DNA of 26,100 nt from the NCBI GenBank assembly GCA_964653595.1, contig CAZZHH010000044.1, positions 1 through 26,100 of the forward strand, given 5' to 3'. This stretch comes from JBAXTE01 sp964653595 (GTDB taxonomy: Bacteria; Bacteroidota; Bacteroidia; Bacteroidales; WCHB1-69). This document shows, one piece after another, positions 9,004-17,632 of this stretch (positions within the stretch are counted from its first letter, which is position 1; the number at the start of each line of letters is the position of its first letter). Both the position numbers and the translations under genes were made by a program. The notes beneath the pieces were generated by a model. That model did not search any database, was not told where the DNA came from, and saw only the letters and a program-made list of their open reading frames with translations.

Positions 9004-10455
9004 TCACATATTTTTTATAGCCCACTCCAATGCGTTGTCAATCATCGATTGAGGAGGAAGCTTAATTAAGTTTTGGTCAATAAGTAGGTGTGTCGATTGT
9101 TGCGAAAGTTCAATGTCTGACTTTGCCCATTGATAGGCTTCCTCATACGAGATATTTAATCGAGCTACACCATCAGCAATGGCTTGTACAGCGACAGATG
9201 CAGCCACTTTAGCAAACACATCTGAATCCTCCATGGTAGGAACAATATGATCGGGGTGTATTCCTTTTTGAAATGCATAATCTGCAAGTGCATATGCAGC
9301 AGAGATAGCCATAGAATCGGTAATTTTTGTTGCACGAACCATTAAAGTTCCTTTTAGAATACCCGGAAAACCGATAGAGTTGTTCACTTGATTTGGAAAG
9401 TCGCCACGACCAGTAGCCACAATAAATGCACCTGCCTCTTTTGCCGCATAAGGATAAATTTCGGGAATAGGATTGGCACAAGTAAACACAATCGCTTTAT
9501 GGTTCATCCGTTTAATCCAATCCGCTTTAATGGTATCTGGTCCAGGTGCAGACAATGCAATCAAAACATCTGCTCCTTCAAAAGCTTCCTCTTCGGTAGT
9601 AAGACATTGGGGATTTGTGCTTTTACATAAATTCCAAACGGGATAATATCGAGCATCGTTTTTATAATCGTCTCTATTTTTATGTAAAGTTCCCTCTTTA
9701 TCAAAAATAACAATATTCTCTGTTTTTACTCCTTCGGCAATGATTAATCGGGCAATGGTAGTATTAGCGGCTCCAGCTCCGTACATTACCACTTTAATTT
9801 CGCTCATCTTCTTATCGGCCAACTTTAAAGCATTGATAAGAGCTGCTAAGGTAACACAAGCAGTTCCTTGCGCATCGTCGTGCCAAACGGGAATCGAACA
9901 CTCTTCGCGAAGGACATCCAACACTTGGTAGCAATTCGGTTGAGAAATATCTTCTAGATTAATTGCGCCAAAACTGTACTGACACATTTTTACAAAATCG
10001 ATTATCTTTTGGGGATCATTTTCTCCATCCTTGTTTTTGCTATCGATACATAGAGCAATTGCATCCACTCCGCCTAGGTATTTCATTAAATATGCTTTCC
10101 CTTCCATTACTCCCAACCCGCCAGAAGGAGTACAATCTCCATCGCCCAACACTCTAGTTGAATCACTTACTACAGCAACCAAGTTACTACGATTGCTTAA
10201 TGAAAAAGAGGTGTCGTGGTTATCGCGGATAGAGGTAGAAACGGAAGAAACGCCAGGGGTGTACCATACGTTAAACCAATTAAATCCTACGATAGGAGCT
10301 TTGGGCAATGTTTGAATTTTTCCCCCATAATACTCATGCGCGTCGAATGATAGTTTTTTTAAAAATAGAGTTTTACATTTCGACCGTTGATCGGCTGAAA
10401 AATGAGAAGGTATTGCTATATCAAGGTTTTCTAATGAGTTCTGAATTTGCTCCAT
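9004..10455 (-). CDS. malic enzyme (NAD(P)-dependent, oxaloacetate-decarboxylating)
   Basis: The enzyme converts malate to pyruvate and CO2 with NAD(P) reduction. The start at 10455 (MEQIQNSL, 483 residues) is preferred because the frame upstream to 10758 is low-complexity AT-rich sequence overlapping the start of the divergent gene. Visible landmarks are the catalytic Tyr65 in WYTPGVSS, the catalytic Lys120 in VMEGKAY, metal ligands E168-D169 (NLEDI) and D193-D194 (WHDDAQGTA), and the dinucleotide-binding loop YGAGAANTTIARL at 225-237. It is the short form, without the C-terminal phosphotransacetylase-like domain of MaeB-type proteins. It heads the series with ruvA and sprA and is transcribed away from a carboxyltransferase-type enzyme, so both sides of the promoter gap act around pyruvate and oxaloacetate. 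NAD versus NADP preference cannot be read here. Confidence 0.92.
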   Translation of the reverse strand: MEQIQNSLENLDIAIPSHFSADQRSKCKTLFLKKLSFDAHEYYGGKIQTLPKAPIVGFNWFNVWYTPGVSSVSTSIRDNHDTSFSLSNRSNLVAVVSDSTRVLGDGDCTPSGGLGVMEGKAYLMKYLGGVDAIALCIDSKNKDGENDPQKIIDFVKMCQYSFGAINLEDISQPNCYQVLDVLREECSIPVWHDDAQGTACVTLAALINALKLADKKMSEIKVVMYGAGAANTTIARLIIAEGVKTENIVIFDKEGTLHKNRDDYKNDARYYPVWNLCKSTNPQCLTTEEEAFEGADVLIALSAPGPDTIKADWIKRMNHKAIVFTCANPIPEIYPYAAKEAGAFIVATGRGDFPNQVNNSIGFPGILKGTLMVRATKITDSMAISAAYALADYAFQKGIHPDHIVPTMEDSDVFAKVAASVAVQAIADGVARLNISYEEAYQWAKSDIELSQQSTHLLIDQNLIKLPPQSMIDNALEWAIKNM

Positions 10456-10654
10456 TTTTATGTTTAGAAGTTGGTTTATCAATATCCAAAAAATCTGCTT
10501 TTTAACGTGTAAAGTTACATAGATTTTCTTAAACGAAAAAACCCTTTTGCATTTCTTTTGTATAAAACAGAAAATCAACCTATTATAATTTTTTGAAAAA
10601 CATCGAAATGTTAAAAAATAGTCGTAATTTAGCATCAAAAAATAAATATATATT
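10456..10654. promoter_or_regulatory. divergent promoter region between malic enzyme and carboxyltransferase
   Basis: This 199-base AT-rich gap separates two divergent genes of C3/C4 acid metabolism and must hold promoters for both. Candidate -7 boxes are near-matches to TAnnTTTG only: TAACTTTA on the minus strand (10510-10517) and TAATTTAG on the plus strand (10625-10632). Neither has a convincing -33 TTTG at the usual spacing. No clear palindromic operator was seen. Confidence 0.4.
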
Positions 10655-12436
10655 ATGGGACGACAAATCAAATTTTGTTTAGTGTATCGCGACATGTGGC
10701 AATCTTCCGGAAAATATGTTCCTTTAGCAAGCCAGTTAACGCAAGTGGCTCCTGCCATTATTGAAATGGGATGCTTCTCTAGAGTAGAAACAAATGGAGG
10801 CGCATTTGAGCAAGTAAATTTACTCTTTGGTGAAAATCCAAATCAAGCAGCTCGTGAATGGCTAAAACCATTTAACGCTGCTGGTATTCAAACGCTTATG
10901 TTAGAAAGAGCGCTCAATGGACTTCGCATGTATCCTGTACCTGCGGACGTAAGACAACTTATGTACAAAGTAAAAAAAGCGCAAGGGGTTAACATATCTA
11001 GATCTTTTTGTGGATTAAACGATCCAAGAAATTTAGAATTATCGGTACGATATGCAAAAGAAGCTGGAATGATTTCTCAAGCAGCTTTAAGCATAACCCA
11101 CAGCGAAATTCACACCGTAGATTATTATATGGGCGTAGTGGACAAAGCAGTGGAATATGGTGCAGACGAGATTGCCTTAAAAGACATGGCAGGAGTTGGA
11201 CGCCCTCACACTCTTGGTTTATTGGTTAAAGCCATTAAAGATAAATATCCACATATTATCGTACAATATCATGGCCACACAGGTCCTGGTTTTTCCATGG
11301 CATCCATGATGGAGGTAGCAAAAGCAGGAGCCGATTATTTAGATGTAGCGGTAGAGCCTTTGTCGTGGGGAATGGTTCACCCTGATGTGCTAGCAGTTCA
11401 AGCAATGTTGAAAGACGCCGGATTTGATGTACCAGAAATCAACATGAAAGCATACATGGAAGTACGTCGACTTACACAATCGTTTATGGATGACTTTTTG
11501 GGATATTTTATCGATCCACGAAATCGTTTTATGACTTCCTTGTTGATAGGAAGTGGATTACCTGGTGGAATGATGGGATCTATGATGGCTGATTTAAAAG
11601 GGGTTCATGAAGGCATCAACCGATATCAGCGCGACAACAACAAGCCAGAATTCACTACCGACGACATGTTGGTAATGCTTTTTGATGAAGTATCTCACAT
11701 CTGGCCAATGTTAGGGAATCCTCCATTGGTGACTCCCTTTAGTCAATATGTAAAAAACATAGCCTTGATGAATCTGATGTCTCTTGTAAAAGGAGGTGCT
11801 CGTTTTGGTATGATTGACAACAACTCTTGGGATATGATTTTAGGCAAAGCCGGAAAACTACCTGGCAAATTGGCACCTGAAATTATAGAACTTGCAAAAT
11901 CGAAAGGATTAGAATTTTATGATGGTACTCCTCAAGACAACTACCCAGATGAGCTCGAAAAATACCGAAAAGAGATGATAGAGAACAATTGGGATTTTGG
12001 ACCAAACGACGAAGAGTTGTTTGAATTGGCTATGCACGATAGACAATATAGAGACTACAAATCTGGCATAGCAAAAAAACGATTTGAAGAAGAGCTTACC
12101 AAAGCAAAAGAAGCCGAATTAGCTGTTAATGTGGATGTAGTTCAAAAACAACCCAAAAACGAAACTACTTCTGCGCAATGGGAATCTAAATATCCAAATG
12201 CAAAGCCTATCACAGCTCCTTTTAAAGGTCAACTTTTCTGGGAAGCAGATTTTCAAGCCAACTCCACTCCTATCCCAATAGGAACCATGGTGAAAGAAGG
12301 AGAATCGGTATGTTATGTGATTACATACTATGGCACCGAAGAGGTGAAATCTAATTTTGATGGTAAAGTAGTTGCCGTATTGAGCAATCAAGGAAAAACC
12401 GTAAACAAAGGAGAAGTGTTGCTTTTGGTGGAATAA
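10655..12436 (+). CDS. pyruvate carboxylase subunit B / OadA-like carboxyltransferase lacking the biotin lysine
   Basis: The protein (593 residues) has the carboxyltransferase barrel of pyruvate carboxylase subunit B and oxaloacetate decarboxylase alpha. It shows R12-D13 with Q16 (YRDMWQS), the metal-coordinating lysine in LKDMAG (K176), and the HxH pair in YHGHTG (H206, H208). The segment LDVAVEPLSWGMVHPD (229-244) replaces the usual Ser/Thr-rich SGGTSQP motif, so the active site is divergent. The C-terminal about 70 residues form a biotinyl/lipoyl-like fold, but where biotin carriers have AMKM this one reads ITYYGTEEV (556-564), with Gly at the lysine position. It therefore cannot be biotinylated there. 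Bacteroidota genomes carry a conserved branch of this kind (from memory). Carboxylation, decarboxylation or a regulatory role are all possible. A strong terminator follows 17 bases after the stop. Confidence 0.8.
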   Translation: MGRQIKFCLVYRDMWQSSGKYVPLASQLTQVAPAIIEMGCFSRVETNGGAFEQVNLLFGENPNQAAREWLKPFNAAGIQTLMLERALNGLRMYPVPADVRQLMYKVKKAQGVNISRSFCGLNDPRNLELSVRYAKEAGMISQAALSITHSEIHTVDYYMGVVDKAVEYGADEIALKDMAGVGRPHTLGLLVKAIKDKYPHIIVQYHGHTGPGFSMASMMEVAKAGADYLDVAVEPLSWGMVHPDVLAVQAMLKDAGFDVPEINMKAYMEVRRLTQSFMDDFLGYFIDPRNRFMTSLLIGSGLPGGMMGSMMADLKGVHEGINRYQRDNNKPEFTTDDMLVMLFDEVSHIWPMLGNPPLVTPFSQYVKNIALMNLMSLVKGGARFGMIDNNSWDMILGKAGKLPGKLAPEIIELAKSKGLEFYDGTPQDNYPDELEKYRKEMIENNWDFGPNDEELFELAMHDRQYRDYKSGIAKKRFEEELTKAKEAELAVNVDVVQKQPKNETTSAQWESKYPNAKPITAPFKGQLFWEADFQANSTPIPIGTMVKEGESVCYVITYYGTEEVKSNFDGKVVAVLSNQGKTVNKGEVLLLVE

Positions 12437-12453
12437 TTTCTTTTTAAAATAAC

Positions 12454-12486
12454 AAAAGAGGAAGCCAAAACTTCCTCTTTTTTTTT
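12454..12486 (+). terminator. rho-independent terminator after the carboxyltransferase gene
   Basis: A perfect 11-bp stem AAAAGAGGAAG / CTTCCTCTTTT (12454-12464 with 12471-12481) has a CCAAAA loop and runs into a T tract ending at 12486. The A-rich left arm means it could also stop transcripts on the minus strand leaving tRNA-Gln. Confidence 0.9.
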
Positions 12487-12487
12487 G

Positions 12488-12560
12488 TTGTCCGACTAGG
12501 TTTCGAACCTAGACTCTTCTGATTCAGAAACAGATATGTTACCTATTACACCATCGGACA
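12488..12560 (-). tRNA. tRNA-Gln (anticodon CTG)
   Basis: The minus strand folds as a 73-nt tRNA. The 7-bp acceptor is TGTCCGA/TCGGACA with discriminator A (12488). The T arm is CTAGG TTCGAAA CCTAG. The anticodon arm is TCTGT-TTCTGAA-TCAGA with anticodon CTG and a T-T mismatch at the bottom pair (31:39). The variable loop is short and CCA is not encoded. Confidence 0.9.
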
Positions 12561-12627
12561 ATTATGATTGCAAATGTACGAAACATTTTGTAAAACAAAA
12601 CTTTTTTTTGTTAAAATTAATCACAAA

Positions 12628-14136
12628 TTACTCTTTTCTGAATAAATCATATTGATTGAGTGGTTTTCTGGCAATCATCCAATTAAAATTTCGCAAGCGA
12701 ATATCGTTGATATTCAGTTTTGATTCTGGTGACATAGAGGCTTTCGGACTACCCGAAATCAAAATTGAGTTTACCAAATTGCTATCTAGTTCCAGAGTCA
12801 TAAAGCTCGATTCCGTTTTATTGATGCCAATTAGTTTTTCAAAATCATCCATTACATAATATAAACTTTCGGCATTTCCTTCTACATCGACTGTTTTTAA
12901 TTTGTTTTGAACAAAATCTCCCACCATATATCTTCCTTTTATTTGATTAAATCGGGCTGAATCAACCGATGAAATGATAAAAGCAGAAGAATTTAAATAC
13001 ATCTTATCGATTTGTCGATTTTTTAAACTAAAAATTACAGTATCCGCTTGCAATTGGTTCTCTCCCGACCAGACCACTGGTTTTTTGTGCATATAAATTA
13101 CTGAATCCACCGCTAAGTATACAAGAGAATCACAAGCACCTTGTATGTCTGTTCTAAAAAATTTACATTGACGATAGGCGAAAATCTTTTGTGGGTTTTG
13201 TGCAGTATCAAACAAAACTTTGAGTGTATCTGCATGCAAATAAAAGGTATCAATTTGTTCCACCATAATAGCTAAAGCACTATCTGCAACAAAGGAATAT
13301 CCTCCCGACTGGCGATATTCTGCATAATTACCCTTAAACTGAATCTTTTTAAGAGAATCGGATATGGTCACATTTTTATACCCCAACCCAAAGTTGATCA
13401 CTTGATCAAAATAGATGCTATCTCCATAAATAGATTGCTTTCCATTGCTAATAAAAGCGTTCTGTTGAAACACCGATTTATCCGTTTTGGTATTATACCA
13501 TCCTCGCTCGCAATACATCCTGTTTTTGTTGGATAAAAAGCGAGTGGGACTAAAAAAATTTGCTATTTGAGTTTTTGTTTCAAACATTAACGTGTCAGAA
13601 GTGATGGTATATACTCCGTTTCGAAGAACGACGCTATCTTTAAAAAACACCTCTTTGGTGTATGCATTGTATGTTCCAATAGTGCTGGTAAGAGTATCCT
13701 TTCCACTACGCAATATGCCTCCGGTATTGTAATATGCGGTATTTAAATTTCTATCGTAAATCAACATTTCTGAATTAAGTCTGGTCTTATTATCTTTCAT
13801 CAGAACTCTGCCGGTAAGGGTGGCCATTTTGGTATTCCCATCATAATTTAAATGATCTCCAAAAAGGGAAACGGTATCATTTAATTGAATTTTAATACGT
13901 CCGAAGGCTTCAATCGAGTTTGTTTTATCGAAAAGCCATGCACTATCGCAATACATCACTGCACCATCATGTTCAAAAATCACATTTCCAATGATTCGTT
14001 GCATCTCGCCCATGTTTGCATCATGGCTTAGCTGTCCGGCCTGTTTAAGCTCAATTTTGGTAGTATTTTGAGAAAAACTTACAAATGAAAAACAGACAGT
14101 AAGAATAAACAACAAAATAGATGGTATTCTATTCAT
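12628..14136 (-). CDS. OstA-like / LptA-related periplasmic protein
   Basis: The protein probably belongs to the Bacteroidota OstA-like group, related to LptA and the N-domain of LptD, which carry lipopolysaccharide across the envelope on beta-jellyroll modules. The start at 14136 (MNRIPSIL, 502 residues) puts a clear signal peptide first: hydrophobic residues 5-20, then SFS before QNTTKIEL. The upstream Met at 14181 would add 15 residues before the signal and is less likely. The body shows the repeating short-strand pattern of this fold, including IIGNVIFEHDGAVMYCDSAW, RIKIQLNDTVSLFGDHLNYD and VLMKDNKTRLNSEMLIYD, with many YCD/YD turns. No C-terminal LptD barrel is present. It is monocistronic, ending 68 bases from tRNA-Gln. 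The exact role in LPS transport is inferred. Confidence 0.78.
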   Translation of the reverse strand: MNRIPSILLFILTVCFSFVSFSQNTTKIELKQAGQLSHDANMGEMQRIIGNVIFEHDGAVMYCDSAWLFDKTNSIEAFGRIKIQLNDTVSLFGDHLNYDGNTKMATLTGRVLMKDNKTRLNSEMLIYDRNLNTAYYNTGGILRSGKDTLTSTIGTYNAYTKEVFFKDSVVLRNGVYTITSDTLMFETKTQIANFFSPTRFLSNKNRMYCERGWYNTKTDKSVFQQNAFISNGKQSIYGDSIYFDQVINFGLGYKNVTISDSLKKIQFKGNYAEYRQSGGYSFVADSALAIMVEQIDTFYLHADTLKVLFDTAQNPQKIFAYRQCKFFRTDIQGACDSLVYLAVDSVIYMHKKPVVWSGENQLQADTVIFSLKNRQIDKMYLNSSAFIISSVDSARFNQIKGRYMVGDFVQNKLKTVDVEGNAESLYYVMDDFEKLIGINKTESSFMTLELDSNLVNSILISGSPKASMSPESKLNINDIRLRNFNWMIARKPLNQYDLFRKE

Positions 14137-14355
14137 TTTAGAAAAAATCTGTCTGTATACATTTTTAAAATAAACATTCATCCAAGCGATATTTCAAACA
14201 ATTTTATATGCAAAGATAGAAAATATAAAAATAATAATCCGATAGTTTTTAGCAGATTATGTTTATTTTTCAATCCTCAATCGTAGTTGAACGCAAAACA
14301 TGCACTTATCTGTAACAAAAAAACCATATTTAACATTTTTTTATATGATTATTCT

Positions 14356-14363
14356 TATTTTTG
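14356..14363 (+). promoter_or_regulatory. -7 element for the small lipoprotein gene
   Basis: TATTTTTG fits the Bacteroidota -7 consensus TAnnTTTG and lies 34 bases before the ATG at 14398. No good -33 TTTG is visible at the normal spacing. The rest of the gap between the two divergent genes (14137-14397) holds nothing else recognisable. Confidence 0.5.
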
Positions 14364-14397
14364 CTGTATAAATATTAATTAAAAAAACAACATTCAA

Positions 14398-15048
14398 ATG
14401 AAAAGAAAAATTGGTTTAGCGCTAGTTACAATTAGCTTAATTATTAGCTCTTGCAGCAACACCTCTAAAAAAGAGGAAAAAAACGGTGTAGATTCTACAA
14501 AAACTACAGAAACAACAAAAGAGACTCCTAAAGGAAAGTATGCGCTAAAATCTGCAATTGTGGAGATGAAGAGTATGGTGATGGGAATGGAACAAAAACA
14601 GATAATGATGTTCGACGACTACGGCGCAAAAGAACTTACGGAGATAACTGCTTCCTTTTTTGGACAAAAATCACACAATATTACCATCACAAAAGAGGGT
14701 TTTGTTTGGACTATAGACATGATTAAAAAAACTGGAACAAAAGCAAAAATAGTTACAGATGCAGCAGTTAACTTCAACGACCTTGGAAGCGAAATAGCAA
14801 AAGAGATGAACATTACAAAGGTAGGCACTGTAGAATTTTTGGGCAAAACCTGTGATAAATATACCATTGATTACAAAAAACAACAAATGAAAGGGTATTA
14901 TCTTGTTTGGAATGGAATACCAATGAAGACAGAAATCACAGTGATGGGAATGAAAACATCGGTTGAGGCAACAAAGATAGAAGAAAATGCAACCATCGAT
15001 TCAAATAAATTTGAAATACCAAAAGAGATAAAAATCGATAATATATAG
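14398..15048 (+). CDS. lipoprotein of unknown function, DUF4412-like or LolA-like fold
   Basis: This 216-residue protein starts with a lipoprotein signal: MKRKIG, a hydrophobic core, and lipobox ISSC with Cys19 as the acylation site. A Lys/Thr/Glu-rich linker (20-45) follows. The remainder is short beta-strand sequence with Met-rich turns, such as VEMKSMVMGMEQKQIMMFDDYGAKE and MKTEITVMGMKTSVEATKI near the end, plus the segment EFLGKTCDKYTID. The pattern suggests an antiparallel half-barrel of the LolA/LppX or DUF4412 kind, but no catalytic motif is visible and the function is unknown. It is probably anchored on the periplasmic or outer-membrane side. It has its own -7 box and a strong terminator, so it is likely monocistronic. 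Confidence 0.8.
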   Translation: MKRKIGLALVTISLIISSCSNTSKKEEKNGVDSTKTTETTKETPKGKYALKSAIVEMKSMVMGMEQKQIMMFDDYGAKELTEITASFFGQKSHNITITKEGFVWTIDMIKKTGTKAKIVTDAAVNFNDLGSEIAKEMNITKVGTVEFLGKTCDKYTIDYKKQQMKGYYLVWNGIPMKTEITVMGMKTSVEATKIEENATIDSNKFEIPKEIKIDNI

Positions 15049-15072
15049 TTTTAGGAAAGAAAACATCTCGAG

Positions 15073-15128
15073 CTTTAATGTGTATGATCGGATGAGTTTA
15101 ATATCCATTCATACGCATTAAAGTTTTT
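15073..15128 (+). terminator. strong hairpin terminator after the lipoprotein gene
   Basis: A 15-bp stem (15073-15087 with 15109-15123, one G-T wobble) encloses a second small stem GGAT/ATCC (15090-15093 with 15103-15106). It is followed by TTTTTC. It lies 24 bases after the lipoprotein stop. Confidence 0.8.
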
Positions 15129-15227
15129 CAATTTTACCTAAAAAAAGAGAGCATTTTAGTTTTGTTTAGATATAAAGATAGCTTGACGGTAAAAATTATT
15201 TGTTCAAAACAAAAACCATTCTGCGGA

Positions 15228-15235
15228 TATTTTTG
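15228..15235 (+). promoter_or_regulatory. -7 element for the lgt-lgt-gpmA operon
   Basis: TATTTTTG matches TAnnTTTG 24 bases upstream of the first lgt ATG. A TTTG lies at 15199-15202, but the 25-base spacing is longer than the usual 19-21, so only the -7 box is called. Confidence 0.5.
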
Positions 15236-15259
15236 TAATTTAGCTCATTAAAACAGAAG

Positions 15260-16084
15260 ATGATGATAAATACAATTATTTGGGATATAAGTCCTGAACT
15301 TTTCTCAATTGGCCCAATTACGGTTCGTTGGTATGGACTTTTATTTGCTTTAGGCATAGTATCTAGTTATTACACACTACTTTACATTTTTAATTCTGAG
15401 AAACTACCCCAAGTAATGCTCGACAAATTTGCTGTTTGGGCGGTTTTGGCAACGATTATTGGGGCACGATTAGGACATGTATTGTTTTATGAGCCAGCCT
15501 ATTATTTTCAAAATCCTGGAGAGATATTAAAAGTCTGGCATGGCGGATTGGCAAGTCATGGAGCTACCATTGGATTAATATTAGTGGTTATCTTTTTTTG
15601 TTTTAAGTACAAGTTGCCCTATTTATGGTTGTTTGACAGAATGGCTGTAATTGTTCCCATCGCAGCAGCCTCCATTCGATTTGGCAACTTAATGAACTCC
15701 GAAATGATTGGAACCCCTTCTTCAGCACCGTGGGCTTTTATTTTCACTTCGGAAGATCTTATTCCTCGTCATCCATCGCAATTATACGAAGCACTAGTAT
15801 ACCTTTTTCTTTATATAGCAATGATTCTTTGGTATAAAAGAAGAAAAGGAGTTATCGAAGGTGGCCTTTTTGTAGGTGTGATGTTACTGGTAATTTTTGT
15901 AGCTCGATTTTTTATTGAATTTATCAAAAACAATCAAGTAGAATTTGAACAGAACATGTCTTTTAACATGGGTCAATGGCTGAGTGTTCCTTTTATTATT
16001 GCGGGCTTTGGCTTTCTGTTGTATGCTTTTAAAAAGAGACAAATCTCTGAAATTAAAACGCCAAAGAATTTTATAAAAAAATGA
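15260..16084 (+). CDS. lgt: prolipoprotein diacylglyceryl transferase, first copy
   Basis: Lgt is the inner-membrane enzyme that moves diacylglyceryl from phosphatidylglycerol to the lipobox cysteine of prolipoproteins, the first step of lipoprotein maturation. The 274-residue protein has about seven membrane segments. Visible signatures are WHGGLASHG (93-101, with the conserved His100), RFGNLMNSE (140-148, equivalent of the catalytic Arg and the N/E pair), RHPSQLYEA (170-178) and ARFFIEF with Arg216 and Glu220, then MGQWLS. The start could be Met1 or Met2. Its stop overlaps the next lgt as ATGA (16081-16084), so the two are translationally coupled. Several lipobox proteins in this window (14398, 22189) would be substrates. 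Confidence 0.95.
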   Translation: MMINTIIWDISPELFSIGPITVRWYGLLFALGIVSSYYTLLYIFNSEKLPQVMLDKFAVWAVLATIIGARLGHVLFYEPAYYFQNPGEILKVWHGGLASHGATIGLILVVIFFCFKYKLPYLWLFDRMAVIVPIAAASIRFGNLMNSEMIGTPSSAPWAFIFTSEDLIPRHPSQLYEALVYLFLYIAMILWYKRRKGVIEGGLFVGVMLLVIFVARFFIEFIKNNQVEFEQNMSFNMGQWLSVPFIIAGFGFLLYAFKKRQISEIKTPKNFIKK

Positions 16085-16893
16085 TTCCAAATGTAGTCTC
16101 TTGGGATGTTAGTCCAATTCTATTGGAACTATATGGTATATCTATAAGATGGTACAGTCTATTTTTTGCTTTCGCATTTTTGGGTGGGTACTACATTGTA
16201 AAGTTCTATACCAAAGAATGGAATATTTCGGATAAAGTATATGATTATTGGCTATTATATATGCTTGTTGGCGCTCTTGTGGGTGCTCGATTGGGACACT
16301 GTTTTTTTTATGAATTTAGCTACTATTCTAACAATCCGTTAGAGATATTTAAAATTTGGAAGGGAGGAATGGCTAGTCATGGTGGAGCCATAGGGTTATT
16401 AATTTCACTTTTTATTTTTTCAAAAAAGTTCAAACTCCAGTTTATCTGGATTCTTGACAAAATTGCAGCAGTAATAGCCTTAGGAGGTAGTTTCTTACGG
16501 CTTGGCAATTTGATGAATTCAGAGATATATGGTTATCCTACCGACCAACCTTGGGGGTTTATTTTTGTTAATGCTAAGCCACCGGAATTTGTTCCAAGAC
16601 ATCCAACCCAATTGTATGAATCGATATGCTACTTTACTCTATTTTTAATTCTTCATTTTGTGGATAAAAAATATGAATATAAATCACCCAAAGGGATGTT
16701 GATTTCGATACTATTAATTGGTATCTTTGGTGCTCGTTTTTGCATCGAATTTTTAAAAGAGAGTCAAGTAAATTTCGAAAACTACATGCCTCTCAACATG
16801 GGGCAATGGCTCAGCATACCGTTTGTTTTCAGCGGAATCATTTTTTTATTTTATATCAGAAAAAACAATATTAAAACCGATAAATATGTATAA
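16081..16893 (+). CDS. lgt: prolipoprotein diacylglyceryl transferase, second tandem copy
   Basis: This 270-residue membrane protein aligns with the upstream Lgt without gaps over the first 160 residues. It keeps all the hallmark positions: WKGGMASHG (93-101, His100), RLGNLMNSE (140-148), RHPTQLYES (173-181), ARFCIEF, and NMGQWLSIPF. It differs from copy one in loops, for example Lys94 for His94 and three extra residues before RHPTQ. Sequences have diverged well beyond a recent duplication. The start overlaps the stop of copy one by 4 bases and its end overlaps gpmA by 8. Both copies look active. Whether they divide substrates or lipids, or one serves as back-up, cannot be told here. Confidence 0.93.
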   Translation: MIPNVVSWDVSPILLELYGISIRWYSLFFAFAFLGGYYIVKFYTKEWNISDKVYDYWLLYMLVGALVGARLGHCFFYEFSYYSNNPLEIFKIWKGGMASHGGAIGLLISLFIFSKKFKLQFIWILDKIAAVIALGGSFLRLGNLMNSEIYGYPTDQPWGFIFVNAKPPEFVPRHPTQLYESICYFTLFLILHFVDKKYEYKSPKGMLISILLIGIFGARFCIEFLKESQVNFENYMPLNMGQWLSIPFVFSGIIFLFYIRKNNIKTDKYV

Positions 16894-17632
16894 ATTAGTA
16901 TTACTCCGACACGGAGAAAGCACCTGGAACAAAGAGAATAGATTTACTGGTTGGACCGATGTGGATCTTTCGGAACGTGGTATAACCGAGGGAAAACAAG
17001 CCGGAATATCGATGAGAGAAGCTGGTTTTGAATTTCGATTCGCCTATACTTCTTTTTTAAAAAGGGCTATAAAAACGTTAAATTTTGCCCTCGAAGAGAT
17101 GGATTTGATGTGGATCCCTGTTGAAAAATCGTGGAGATTAAATGAAAAGCACTACGGAGCTTTACAAGGCTTAAACAAACGCGAAACTGTTGAAAAGTTT
17201 GGGGAAGAGCAAGTTCTACAATGGAGAAGAAGCTATACAATACAGCCGCCAGCAATGGATCAATCAGATAAAAATCATCCAATTAACGATGTAAGATACC
17301 AGGGCATTGACGAAAAAGGATCGGCACCAGCTACGGAAGCTTTGTGCGATACCGTTGAAAGAATTGTCCCTTATTGGGAAAACAACATCAAACAGACTTT
17401 AATCAAGCATAAACAAGTTTTAGTAGCGGCTCATGGCAATAGTCTGAGAGGAATCATCAAACACTTAAAAAACATCAACGATGTTGACATTATCAGTTTA
17501 AATCTTCCTACGGGGATACCCTATGTGTTTGAATTTGATGACAAAATGAATTTAGTAAAAGACTATTTTTTAGCTGATGAGGAGACTTTGAAAAAGCTCA
17601 TGGATGAAGTAGCAAATCAAGGTAAAAAATAA
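16886..17632 (+). CDS. gpmA: 2,3-bisphosphoglycerate-dependent phosphoglycerate mutase
   Basis: The enzyme interconverts 3- and 2-phosphoglycerate in glycolysis and gluconeogenesis through a phosphohistidine. With the start at 16886 (MYKLVLLRHGES) the product is 248 residues, the classic dPGM size. An upstream in-frame Met at 16823 lies inside lgt and is rejected. Landmarks are R8-H9-G10 (phospho-acceptor His9), FTGWTDVDLSERG (20-32), E87 in RLNEKHYGALQG, RRSY (114-117), and the second histidine H183 in AAHGNSLRG. The first 8 bases overlap the end of the second lgt gene. The strong terminator right after the stop closes the operon. Confidence 0.96.
   Translation: MYKLVLLRHGESTWNKENRFTGWTDVDLSERGITEGKQAGISMREAGFEFRFAYTSFLKRAIKTLNFALEEMDLMWIPVEKSWRLNEKHYGALQGLNKRETVEKFGEEQVLQWRRSYTIQPPAMDQSDKNHPINDVRYQGIDEKGSAPATEALCDTVERIVPYWENNIKQTLIKHKQVLVAAHGNSLRGIIKHLKNINDVDIISLNLPTGIPYVFEFDDKMNLVKDYFLADEETLKKLMDEVANQGKK

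Noticed and set aside
10456..10758. Extended N-terminus of malic enzyme from the Met at 10758
   Set aside because: The extra 101 residues are unlike any malic enzyme and would overlap the start of the divergent carboxyltransferase gene. The Met at 10455 fits the family.
16823..16885. Extended N-terminus of gpmA
   Set aside because: It lies in the second lgt gene in another frame. The family starts directly with MYKLVLLRHGES.
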